In this document: in pieces, positions 1 through 6,699 of the stretch | Numbering within the stretch: the stretch's first letter is position 1 | Layout: each line of letters opens with the position of its first letter | NCBI GenBank assembly: GCA_007133115.1 | Contig: SLNI01000048.1 | Span: forward strand, 1 to 7,747 | Origin: Thioalkalivibrio sp. | GTDB lineage: Bacteria > Pseudomonadota > Gammaproteobacteria > Ectothiorhodospirales > Ectothiorhodospiraceae | Length of the DNA: 7,747 nucleotides | Reading direction: 5' to 3' | The notes under the pieces: generated by a model | Told to the model about the DNA's origin: nothing | Seen by the model: the letters and a program-made list of their open reading frames with translations, nothing else | The model's database searches: none | Position numbers and translations under genes: made by a program

Positions 1-857
1 CCGCGCAGAACGTGCCGATAGCGGCTCCACAGCAACAGGCCGACGATCAAGCCGACAATCCCTGCGGCGCTTCCGAGTCGGGACCCGCTGGCCAGCAGGG
101 CGGCGGCAAGGATAGCACTTACCGCCAAGCTTCCGGCCACCTTGAGTTCTTTCGGCAGCCGCCCGAGGAGCGGCATGCCGTGAATCCACCACACCGCGAT
201 CGCGAGCGGCCAGAGCAGCGCCAGGTAGGCCGCGAACAGGTTGCGGTTGCTGAAACTTCCGTGCACGAATTGCGGGTTGTTCCGCGTCCAGATCCCGAAA
301 ATGCTGTTGGCCCCGGCCGCATGCGCAACGAGCCCGTACGCGGCCTGAAACACGACCGCCGCAACCAGCAGCAGCCAGATGACATTGCGCTGGCCCGGAC
401 GCAGATGACAGGCGATCCAGGCGACCGTGAACAGTGCGACGAAGGCCGCCCAGCCGCGCAACGTGGCGCCGATGTCGGGGGACCAGTGCCGCAGGTACAC
501 ATCCGGGTGAAACCAGAGCGCATCCGGATACGGCCCGAATAGCACGGCCAAACCACGCACCGGGGCTATCTGTACGAGCACGACCGCGGTCATGACCCCG
601 AGCAGGAGCAACCCGTTGCGGCCCGGGGCCGGCAGTGCCCCACGCACCGGAAGGCGCGCAAGCAGCCCCGCAAGCACACTGCCGACGACCAGCACCAACA
701 ACGATGCGGTGAGGGTCGACGGTGTTCGGTGGCCCATCATCAGCGTCAGTGCCAGCGCAGTGGCAGCGAGGACCAGTGCCGCCGCCCATGCGCCCGCGCC
801 GCCCGGCTCCGGTGGCGCGACAGCGTATCGTCGGCGGCGGCGCGGTTCAGTATTCAA
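1..857 (-). CDS. O-antigen ligase/polymerase family membrane protein (Wzy/WaaL-like), 3' end beyond window
   Basis: The frame stays open for 285 codons from a TTG start to the left edge, so the C-terminus is missing. The start was chosen because GAGGA (866-870) lies 9 nt upstream of the TTG at 855-857 and an in-frame TGA lies 15 nt upstream of it. The first in-frame ATG (about codon 40) would cut into the first membrane segment. The N-terminus has five consecutive Arg (residues 6-10), consistent with a cytoplasmic positive-inside end, then several hydrophobic segments (about 22-40, 50-66, 81-97, 133-150, 158-175, 207-223, 242-255, 264-277). Two motifs typical of the O-antigen ligase superfamily (Wzy_C, PF04932) are visible: GSFSNRNLFA at 200-209 and SGSRLG at 257-262. 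Family members polymerise or transfer lipid-linked glycans on the periplasmic face. Next to wza/wzc, a repeat-unit polymerase (Wzy) is likelier than a lipid A-core ligase, but sequence alone does not separate them. It overlaps the upstream gene by 11 nt, which suggests translational coupling. Confidence 0.85.
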   Translation of the reverse strand, partial: MNTEPRRRRRYAVAPPEPGGAGAWAAALVLAATALALTLMMGHRTPSTLTASLLVLVVGSVLAGLLARLPVRGALPAPGRNGLLLLGVMTAVVLVQIAPVRGLAVLFGPYPDALWFHPDVYLRHWSPDIGATLRGWAAFVALFTVAWIACHLRPGQRNVIWLLLVAAVVFQAAYGLVAHAAGANSIFGIWTRNNPQFVHGSFSNRNLFAAYLALLWPLAIAVWWIHGMPLLGRLPKELKVAGSLAVSAILAAALLASGSRLGSAAGIVGLIVGLLLWSRYRHVLR

Positions 858-2133
858 TGGCGCTGATCCTCAGGCCTTCCGGCCGTTCCTGTACCCGGTA
901 GTGCACCGGACCCGCACTTCGGAAAACAACGCCACTCGCGAGCGCGACCGACAGATTGAATGTACCCGAGACGTCCCAGCCTCCCTCCGCATTCCGGATG
1001 GCCTCCGGCAGGAACAGCCGCAACTCACGGCCCATGGACTGGGCGAACAAATGCTTGTAGCCGCCCTCGAACCCCGCCTGCTCCTGCTGGTCACCCTCCC
1101 TAAGGTCTGGGCTGAACAGGTGCAGAAACTCGACCAGATCGCCGCGTTCGAAGGCCACGCGGTAGTCTTCGAGCAGCGCCAGGACTTGGCTCTCGGTGGG
1201 CGCTGCGGGTTCGCCCGCCGACAGCGAGAGACCTCCCGCCGGGTCCGGGGCGGGCTCTTCGAAGGCGACAGTGCGATTCGGGGCATCGCGCCTTGTCACG
1301 GTCTCGACCCGGTTGGGTTCTGCCTCCTCCAAGCGCAGTGCCTGGATGCGTTGTGCTTCGGTTGCCTCTGCTTCCCGAACGACCGGCAGGGAAGCTTCCG
1401 GCCCTGCCCCGCCAGTCTCGACAGTCTCGACAGTCTCGACAGTCTCGACAATCGACGGACTCGCCTGCTCCTGCGCGTAGACGTAAACGTCTGCACGGTT
1501 CAGGTACAGCACCAGAGTCGGTAGCAGTACCGCTACCAGCAGAGTCGCGACGATCTTGCTTTCAAGATTGCGCACCGGGCCCAGTCTCTGGCGCAGCCAC
1601 TCCAGCGCGCCGGGACGCCCGTAGGCCGCGGGCCCCCAGACTTGCCCCACCGAGGGAATAGTTTCTAAATGGGCACGCGGCGCGTTGCCAGGCACCGCTG
1701 GGGTTTCGTCAGCGACTTGGGAGGCCATGGACGATTCGCCGCGAAAGGCGGCGTAGGCGCGCTGCACCGCCTGCACACGGGGCGTGAGCCAATCGGCAAG
1801 GCCCGGATGGCGGTCGGGATGAAACGCCGCGAGCAACCGCCGGTAACGGGTTCTGCGCAGCGCACTCGAAAAAGCGGGCGATACCCCGGCGACGTTTTCG
1901 AGCAAACACCCCTCGTGAAACAGGAACCGGTCCAGCTGCAGGTAAACGCGCAAAAGGAGGGCCGGATCGGCATCGGGCACACCCAGATGGGCGTCCAGCG
2001 CGACATCCCCACTTTGCCTGCCGCGGCCGATCCAGGCGAGCACCCCATCGAGCTCCTCCGGTGCCAGGCGCTCGACCACGCCCCTGCGCAGACGGTCGGC
2101 GAGATCATCCGGGGTGGGGCTTTCCCCCGTCAC
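847..2133 (-). CDS. Membrane protein with J-domain-like HPD segment and C-terminal NTF2-like domain
   Basis: 428 residues with a GTG start. An in-frame TAG 9 nt upstream limits extension, and an AGG lies 5 nt before the GTG. Residues 1-90 are mostly helical and unrecognised. Residues about 93-131 resemble helix II, the HPD loop and helix III of a J domain: a basic helix, H105-P106-D107, then a second helix ending in AYAAF. Canonical helix I is not obvious. A single membrane segment spans about 194-211, with R/K on its N-terminal side, predicting J segment in the cytoplasm and C-terminus in the periplasm. The linker carries four VET triplets (229-240) from a 9-bp DNA repeat, then a charged helical stretch (252-270). 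Residues about 313-428 look like a SnoaL/NTF2-like alpha+beta fold (LLEDYRVAFERGDLVEFLHLF start, strand-rich end). J domains stimulate Hsp70 (DnaK) ATPase through HPD; that role here is inference. The gene sits 28 nt after wzc and overlaps the polymerase start, so it probably serves polysaccharide assembly. It is not a standard Wzx/Wzy component. The J call is good for the HPD core and moderate for the whole domain. Confidence 0.8.
   Translation of the reverse strand: MTGESPTPDDLADRLRRGVVERLAPEELDGVLAWIGRGRQSGDVALDAHLGVPDADPALLLRVYLQLDRFLFHEGCLLENVAGVSPAFSSALRRTRYRRLLAAFHPDRHPGLADWLTPRVQAVQRAYAAFRGESSMASQVADETPAVPGNAPRAHLETIPSVGQVWGPAAYGRPGALEWLRQRLGPVRNLESKIVATLLVAVLLPTLVLYLNRADVYVYAQEQASPSIVETVETVETVETGGAGPEASLPVVREAEATEAQRIQALRLEEAEPNRVETVTRRDAPNRTVAFEEPAPDPAGGLSLSAGEPAAPTESQVLALLEDYRVAFERGDLVEFLHLFSPDLREGDQQEQAGFEGGYKHLFAQSMGRELRLFLPEAIRNAEGGWDVSGTFNLSVALASGVVFRSAGPVHYRVQERPEGLRISAIEY
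866..870 (-). promoter_or_regulatory. Ribosome binding site for the TTG-started polymerase gene
   Basis: GAGGA on the minus strand, 9 nt upstream of the TTG at 855-857. It lies inside the last codons of the upstream J-domain gene. It decides the choice of TTG, because no ATG or GTG occurs in frame before the first membrane segment. Confidence 0.55.
1413..1448 (-). repeat. 9-bp tandem repeat, 4 exact copies, encoding (Val-Glu-Thr)4
   Basis: The unit CAGTCTCGA (plus strand) is repeated four times without mismatch, followed by a degenerate partial copy to about 1456. On the coding strand it reads GTC-GAG-ACT, giving VETVETVETVET just after the membrane segment of the J-domain protein. Because the unit is a multiple of three, copy-number change by slippage would alter linker length without shifting the frame. 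Confidence 0.95.
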
Positions 2134-2161
2134 GAGAACCTACCGTGCCCACGCATCCGGT

Positions 2162-4597
2162 TCAGGAGGCCTCACGGACCTGCGGCAGCGCAGCCGGCCT
2201 CTGGGGACGGTTCGTTTCATCCTCGTGCTCCCCTTCGTAGTGATAATAATAGGTGGAGTAAGAGGCGTATTCCGGGCTCTCCATATCGACCCGGTTGAGC
2301 ACGATGCCGAGCACCGGCGCCTGCACCTGACGCAGACGTCGCACCGACATCCGGAAGTTGTCCTTGCCTGTGCTTCCGGACGCGACCACCAGAATGACGC
2401 CTTCCACCACTCGGGAGAGCACCACGGCGTCCGCCAGACCGAGTATGGGGGGACAATCGACGATCACGCAGTCAAAGATGCTCTCACAATCCACGAGCAG
2501 GGTCTGAAAACGCGATGAACTGAGCAGCTCGGCCGGGCTGGGCGTCGAGTGTCCGGCCGGCATCAGCGACAGACCCGGCACATCGGTGGTGTAGATCGCC
2601 GGAGTGCTCAGATCCGGCTTGGCTCCTCTCGTGTGCGTAATGCTGTCGGTCAGGCCGGGCGAACGAGGTACCGAGAACGCCCGATGCAGCGTAGGGCGCC
2701 TGAGGTCCGCGTCAATGAGCAGAACGCGTGCGCCATTCTGGGCGAGCACGGTGGCAAGGTTGACCGAGGTGATCGTTTTCCCCTCACCCTGCGCCGAACT
2801 CGTGACCATGACAGACTTGGGCATCCCCTGGGGTGTGGAGAACATCAGACTGGTGCGAAGCGACCGGAAGGATTCCGAGACCGCGGACTTTGGGTGTGTG
2901 ACGGAGATATGCGCGAGGTCGTGGCGGCTCCGACTCCCCTTGCGCACGCTCGATCCGCGTTCCCGATCGCGTTCACGCTGCAGGGGCACCATTCCCAGCA
3001 CCGGCCGATCAATCAGGCGCTCGAGATCCTCGGAACGGCGGATGGTGCTGTCCAGAAATTCGAGCAGGAAGGCAAGCGATACCCCGATGGCCAATGCCAC
3101 CATGGCGGCCATCCCCAGGTTCTTGCGCAGCTCCGGCCGGAACGGCGCACCTGGGCGTCGGGCCTCGTCGATCACCGAGACGTTGTTCTCCTGCACGCCG
3201 GCGATGACGCCAACCTCCTTCAGCCGTTCCAGAATGCCGTCGTAGAGCGCCTGGTTGGCCTCGAATTCACGGCGCAGGATGTTGTACTGCACGCCACGTT
3301 CGTTGAGCGTCATCAGCATCGCCTCACGTTCGGCGATGGCCTCGTCGAGGGCCTTCTCCTGCGCGTTGAGCGTCTCGAAGCGCCCCAGCACGTTGTTCGC
3401 GATCTCCTGCGTCTCGCGTTCGATTTCCGCACGCAGCAGATCCCGGCGGCGCAGCACCGCGGAAACGTCCGGGTAGTCGTCGAGGAACCGCTCCGAGAGT
3501 CGGGCGTATTCCGTATTCGCATCGAGGAGCTGCTGGCGCAGTGCGGTCAGGGTCTCACTGTTCACGACGGGATCGACCTGGCCGACCTTGCCGCTCTGGA
3601 TCAGATCGCGCCAGCCGACCAGCTCCACCAGATCCCTGCGCACCTCGTCGCGGCGGGCGTGGAGGCCGCGCAGCCCGTCGCGCGCCATATCGAGATTGTC
3701 CGCAAGGCTCGCCGCACCCGCCTGACGCGCGAAGTTCGCGAGTTCCTGATCGGCCGCTTCGATCGCGATACGCATGGCATTCAACCGGTCCTCGAGGAAC
3801 TCGCGCGCCTGCAAACCGGCATCGAGCCGGCGCTCCATCGAGTCGCGCGTGTATTCCCGCACGATGGCGTTGGCGACGCGGGCCGAGAACTCGGGGTCGA
3901 AACTCACAACGCTGATCTGAAGCACAGAGGTATTGCGCAGCGGCGACACCTCGATCAGGCTGCGCAGCCGGCTGGCAGCGGCAACGGCGGGATCGGCCCT
4001 ACGCTGCCCCTCGGGGCCGGCTGGCTCAACGGCCTCGTTCTGGGCCTGCGCGCCCTCGGCGCCCTCGGGCTCGCTGGGTCCACGCAGGAGCCCTTCGATC
4101 AGCGACCGGACCGAGCCCAGTACCAGACTCACCAACCCGCGCAACTCCCCTCGCACGCTGCGCTGGCGAATCTCACCGGTCAATTGCGGATGGTCCTCCA
4201 GCCCCTCGCGCCGAACCACTTCCTCCGCCAGCGCGCGGCTGGTGAGGATGCGAATCTGGGTGGGCATGAATTCCTGGCGGCGGTGCCAAACCGACTCGTA
4301 GTCGGGGATCGACAGGACCGCCGGCGGGGCTGGCATCTCGACCAGAACGTTGGCAGTGGCCCGATACTCGGGCACCTGCAGTTTCGTGGCGAAAAAGGCC
4401 GCGCCAACGAAGATCAACACAATGGCGAGGATCAGCCATTTCCGTTTGAGCAGCACCCGCCAGTACTGGCGCAGGTCGATGCTCTCGTCCTCGTCGGAAT
4501 CGAGTATGCGCGGGTCATAGGGGACGAGCTGTCCCGGGACAGCTGCGTGCGGTTGCAAGGCCTGTAACGATGCTCTCCTGTCGTTACCCGGCGCCAT
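2162..4597 (-). CDS. wzc: Wzc-like polysaccharide co-polymerase and BY-family tyrosine autokinase
   Basis: 811 residues, somewhat longer than the usual 700-750 of Wzc proteins. The ATG is well fixed: an in-frame TGA (4607-4609) lies 9 nt upstream and AGAGG sits just before the start. Domains in order are a short cytoplasmic N-terminus, the Wzz-type start (about 40-52), TM1 (54-72), a long periplasmic region rich in coiled coil (about 255-460, GNVR-like), a Pro-rich stretch (481-489), TM2 (493-514) and a cytoplasmic kinase domain. Kinase motifs are Walker A AQGEGKT (602-608), Walker A' VLLIDADLRRP (625-635, D629 and D631) and Walker B CVIVDCPP (710-717, D714). The C-terminal tail has a tyrosine cluster at Y777, Y780, Y783-785 and Y787, the usual autophosphorylation sites of BY-kinases. 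In this family, cycles of oligomer trans-phosphorylation and dephosphorylation control chain length and export through Wza. Residues about 172-205 are an unusual Pro/Glu/Gln/Ala-rich insertion in the periplasmic domain. The neighbours, wza upstream and a Wzy-like gene downstream, agree with the role. Confidence 0.96.
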   Translation of the reverse strand: MAPGNDRRASLQALQPHAAVPGQLVPYDPRILDSDEDESIDLRQYWRVLLKRKWLILAIVLIFVGAAFFATKLQVPEYRATANVLVEMPAPPAVLSIPDYESVWHRRQEFMPTQIRILTSRALAEEVVRREGLEDHPQLTGEIRQRSVRGELRGLVSLVLGSVRSLIEGLLRGPSEPEGAEGAQAQNEAVEPAGPEGQRRADPAVAAASRLRSLIEVSPLRNTSVLQISVVSFDPEFSARVANAIVREYTRDSMERRLDAGLQAREFLEDRLNAMRIAIEAADQELANFARQAGAASLADNLDMARDGLRGLHARRDEVRRDLVELVGWRDLIQSGKVGQVDPVVNSETLTALRQQLLDANTEYARLSERFLDDYPDVSAVLRRRDLLRAEIERETQEIANNVLGRFETLNAQEKALDEAIAEREAMLMTLNERGVQYNILRREFEANQALYDGILERLKEVGVIAGVQENNVSVIDEARRPGAPFRPELRKNLGMAAMVALAIGVSLAFLLEFLDSTIRRSEDLERLIDRPVLGMVPLQRERDRERGSSVRKGSRSRHDLAHISVTHPKSAVSESFRSLRTSLMFSTPQGMPKSVMVTSSAQGEGKTITSVNLATVLAQNGARVLLIDADLRRPTLHRAFSVPRSPGLTDSITHTRGAKPDLSTPAIYTTDVPGLSLMPAGHSTPSPAELLSSSRFQTLLVDCESIFDCVIVDCPPILGLADAVVLSRVVEGVILVVASGSTGKDNFRMSVRRLRQVQAPVLGIVLNRVDMESPEYASYSTYYYHYEGEHEDETNRPQRPAALPQVREAS

Positions 4598-4604
4598 ATA
4601 GCCT

Positions 4605-4640
4605 CTTCACGCGGCCACCTGCGGCCATCGCTTCACGCGG
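4605..4640 (-). repeat. 10-bp direct repeat pair in the wza-wzc spacer
   Basis: CTTCACGCGG (plus strand) occurs at 4605-4614 and 4631-4640, 26 bp apart start to start, with GCGGCCA also repeated at 4611-4617 and 4621-4627. The first copy adjoins the wzc ribosome binding site. It could be a chance local duplication in GC-rich DNA or a binding site; nothing in the sequence shows function. The 84-nt spacer (4598-4681) otherwise shows no clear promoter or terminator. Confidence 0.4.
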
Positions 4641-4681
4641 TCCCTCGCCGTCTTCGCGCATCTGCAGGCACATGATCACAG

Positions 4682-5743
4682 CTAGAATGGGTAGGCGCCG
4701 ACGAAAATCATGGCGCCGATCGCGCGCGCGGTCGCGAGCCAGGCTCCCTTCAACGGCTGCGTGGACACCACCAGGACATCGCCGTGGAGTAATGGTATGT
4801 CATTCTCGGGATTGTCCCGGATGTCGTAATAGCTTTTCTCGATCACCGACCATTCGCGGGTCTCCGGGTCCCGGCGCACCAGGCGCAGGTTGTTCTTCTG
4901 CGCCTCCCACTTCAGACCCCCGGCCTGCGCGAGCACGGTCAAGACACTGGTGGTGCGGGACTGCTGATACACGCCAGGGCTGCCCACGTCGCCCTCGACG
5001 AACACGAATCCGCCGCGCGGGACGTTGACCACGGCCGTTTCGCCGAGAATGAAGTTTTTGTTCACCGGGTCCAAAAGAAGGTCATCCACGACCAACACCA
5101 CGGAGCGCGTCAGCATTTCCCCCGTTTCCGGATCATGGACGCGGTCGGTCACGTAGACGAAATCGCCCGCACCGTCAGCGATCCCTCCCGCAAGCGTGAG
5201 CGCTTCGACGAGCGATACCGGCCGGTTGGAGGCGTAGATCTGCGGACTCCCCACGGACCCGAGGATCGTGTAGCGCCGGCTGCGGAATTCGGTGACTTCG
5301 ACCCTGACCTGCGGGTTGCGCAGGTACGAGCGCCCATACTCGTCGGCGATCAACTGCTCGGCCTCGTTCACCGTCAGCCCGGACACGGTCACCGAGCCGA
5401 TCAGCGGCGCGATGATACGGCCCGATGCGCTGACCCGGTACTCATCCGACAGTTCCGGAACACCGAATACGCTCACTTTGAGGCTGTCGTCAGGCCCGAT
5501 GCGGTAGTCCGGGATGGGCCCTACGTCGCCCACGGCGAGCGACAGCAGCTCCTGGTTGACTGCATCCGCCCGAGAGGCGCCGGCGAACGCGCGAGTGTCC
5601 GGGTCGCCCGTCATCTCGGATACACCGGTGTTGTGCGGCGCCCCCGCACATCCCGCCAGACCGGAGAGCACAATCAGGAACACAGCACACCCCAGAAGGC
5701 ACGAAGCCCGCCGATGCAAAGCGCATTGTTGCAATGCTCCCAT
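4682..5743 (-). CDS. wza: Wza-like polysaccharide export outer-membrane lipoprotein
   Basis: 353 residues with an ATG start and a weak GGA about 10 nt upstream. The N-terminus is a lipoprotein signal: basic residues at 11-12, a hydrophobic core (15-28) and the lipobox LAGC with the lipidated Cys at 32. The mature protein begins with a polysaccharide biosynthesis/export domain (PF02563) at about 77-150, containing PDYRIGPDDSLKVSVFG. Two SLBB-type domains follow, at about 157-235 and 246-325 (FVFVEGDVGSPGVY at 246-259). The C-terminus (about 331-353) is a short amphipathic, largely hydrophobic helix ending in aromatic residues, matching the position of the helix that forms the outer-membrane barrel in Wza. 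Octamers of this family form the export channel and dock on Wzc, encoded 84 nt downstream. A promoter and a terminator-like hairpin precede it, so it probably opens a separate transcription unit wza-wzc-J protein-polymerase. Confidence 0.95.
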   Translation of the reverse strand: MGALQQCALHRRASCLLGCAVFLIVLSGLAGCAGAPHNTGVSEMTGDPDTRAFAGASRADAVNQELLSLAVGDVGPIPDYRIGPDDSLKVSVFGVPELSDEYRVSASGRIIAPLIGSVTVSGLTVNEAEQLIADEYGRSYLRNPQVRVEVTEFRSRRYTILGSVGSPQIYASNRPVSLVEALTLAGGIADGAGDFVYVTDRVHDPETGEMLTRSVVLVVDDLLLDPVNKNFILGETAVVNVPRGGFVFVEGDVGSPGVYQQSRTTSVLTVLAQAGGLKWEAQKNNLRLVRRDPETREWSVIEKSYYDIRDNPENDIPLLHGDVLVVSTQPLKGAWLATARAIGAMIFVGAYPF

Positions 5744-5775
5744 AACAAATTTATCCGAATGAAAACTATGGCCCT

Positions 5776-5784
5776 AATATAGCA
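5776..5784 (-). promoter_or_regulatory. Extended -10 promoter for the wza-wzc unit
   Basis: On the minus strand TGC-TATATT forms an extended -10 element (TGn plus a 5/6 match to TATAAT). It lies in the only clearly AT-rich patch of the window (about 5744-5790), 32 nt upstream of the wza ATG. Transcription would start near 5768-5770 and leave a leader of about 26 nt. The -35 region is poor (TGGGTG at 17-bp spacing), as is common for extended -10 promoters. Confidence 0.55.
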
Positions 5785-5828
5785 AAAAACTCAGGGCACA
5801 CCCACCTCTTGGGCTGCTGGGGATGCCC
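5784..5828 (-). terminator. Rho-independent terminator-like hairpin after the PHP phosphatase gene
   Basis: On the minus strand GGGCA (5824-5828) pairs with TGCCC (5794-5798). Inside, after a wobble pair and one mismatch, CCCA pairs with TGGG around a loop of about 13 nt. TGAG and a run of six T (5784-5789) follow. It begins 33 nt after the phosphatase stop codon and directly abuts the wza promoter. The imperfect stem, the 4-nt gap before the T run and its short length make it a moderate candidate; termination may be partial. Confidence 0.5.
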
Positions 5829-5861
5829 GCAATCCTCGGCGGCGTTGCGAGGCGCGAGGCT

Positions 5862-6680
5862 TCACTCGCTGGCCATTGTGGGGCCTGATCTCCTGCGCTG
5901 CCAGGGCCACCGACCCGCGCGCGGCGCAGCCAACGCTTCGTCGAGTCGTTCCGATTGCACCGCATCGCCTCTGACCAGCGCCTTGGGAAAGGTTTCCGTC
6001 AACAGGCGACCGACCTCCGCAGAGGTCCATGCCGAAACGGCCGCGCGCCCCTTGGACAGCTCCGGAACCCGCCGATAGTCGCGGTGAGCGTCCGAAGCGA
6101 GAAAATGGATCAGGCCTTCCCGAACCATCGTGCGTGCCGCGGCCTGGGCCTTCGCGCCAAAGCGGCCCGTGCAGGACTGGGCGGTGACCTGCGCCAGGCA
6201 GCCGCCTTCCACCCATTCCCGAAGCAAGCCCGGATCGCGGCCCAACTGGGCGTTGCGCTCGGGATGGGCAATGATGGGCTGAACGCCGAGCCCCAGAATG
6301 TCCTCGAGGATGTCGGTGGCTCCGTGCGGTACGTGGTGTACCGGCAGCTCCACAAGCGCCGCGCGGCCGCGGCCGGCGACCGTCATCGCCGTGCCGGCAT
6401 TGATGGCCTCAGGGAGCTCGTAGACCAGATGGCACTCGGCGCCCGGTAGAATTCCCAGCCCGATGCCGCGCACCATGAGCTCACGGCGCAGACCCGCGCA
6501 CGCGGCACGAATGCTGTCCGCCCCATTTTCGTAGATCCCGTTGAGGTGATGCGGCGTGACGACCAGCGTCTCGATCCCGTCCGCCACGGCGAGGCGGGCC
6601 ATGTTCATGGATTGATCCATGCTCCGGGATCCGTCATCAATACCTGGCAGCAGGTGTGCGTGTATGTCGATCATTCTCAC
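5862..6680 (-). CDS. PHP-family tyrosine-protein phosphatase (CpsB/CapC/YwqE type)
   Basis: 272 residues from a GTG at 6680; an ATG two codons downstream (6674), with GGGG 8 nt before it, is an equally good start giving 270 residues. Length is slightly above the roughly 245-255 of the family. The metal-binding PHP motifs are all present: DIHAHLLPGIDDG (5-17, with H7, H9 and D15-D16), TPHH (42-45), GAE (80-82, E82), AHPERN (138-143, H139) and SDAH (196-199, D197 and H199). Family members are Mn-dependent phosphatases that dephosphorylate the tyrosine cluster of BY-kinases, here most likely the Wzc encoded two genes downstream. The protein has no signal peptide or membrane segment and is cytoplasmic. 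The last 20 or so residues are Arg/Trp-rich and outside the PHP fold. It follows the WecA-like gene by 19 nt, so the two probably share a transcript. CpsB-type enzymes are best known from Gram-positive capsule loci; many Gram-negative wza-wzc loci use a low-molecular-weight phosphatase (Wzb) instead. Confidence 0.94.
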   Translation of the reverse strand: MRMIDIHAHLLPGIDDGSRSMDQSMNMARLAVADGIETLVVTPHHLNGIYENGADSIRAACAGLRRELMVRGIGLGILPGAECHLVYELPEAINAGTAMTVAGRGRAALVELPVHHVPHGATDILEDILGLGVQPIIAHPERNAQLGRDPGLLREWVEGGCLAQVTAQSCTGRFGAKAQAAARTMVREGLIHFLASDAHRDYRRVPELSKGRAAVSAWTSAEVGRLLTETFPKALVRGDAVQSERLDEALAAPRAGRWPWQRRRSGPTMASE

Positions 6681-6699
6681 AGCCCCATGTCTCCCGCGC

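Noticed and set aside
119..556. A 145-codon minus-strand frame inside the polymerase gene
   Set aside because: Arg/Ser/Cys-rich out-of-frame translation. The correct frame gives membrane segments and the GSFSNRN and SGSRLG motifs without interruption.
1413..1448. CRISPR-like or mobile-element repeat
   Set aside because: The 9-bp units are contiguous, lack spacers and encode an in-frame VET repeat; there are no flanking inverted repeats or transposase.
592..1524. A 310-codon plus-strand frame opposite the J-domain and polymerase genes
   Set aside because: Low-complexity Arg/Ser/Ala translation with no motif. It spans two minus-strand genes with clear domains and membrane segments.
2549..4567. 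A 672-codon open frame on the plus strand, opposite wzc
   Set aside because: It is the antisense shadow of a strongly supported Wzc gene. Its translation is rich in R, H and Q, with no recognisable domain. Long antisense frames are common in high-GC DNA with G/C-ending codons.
5782..5806. Sigma-54 promoter (GG-N10-GC) near the T-rich stretch upstream of wza
   Set aside because: The TTGC is present, but the position 10 nt before the GC carries CC instead of GG.
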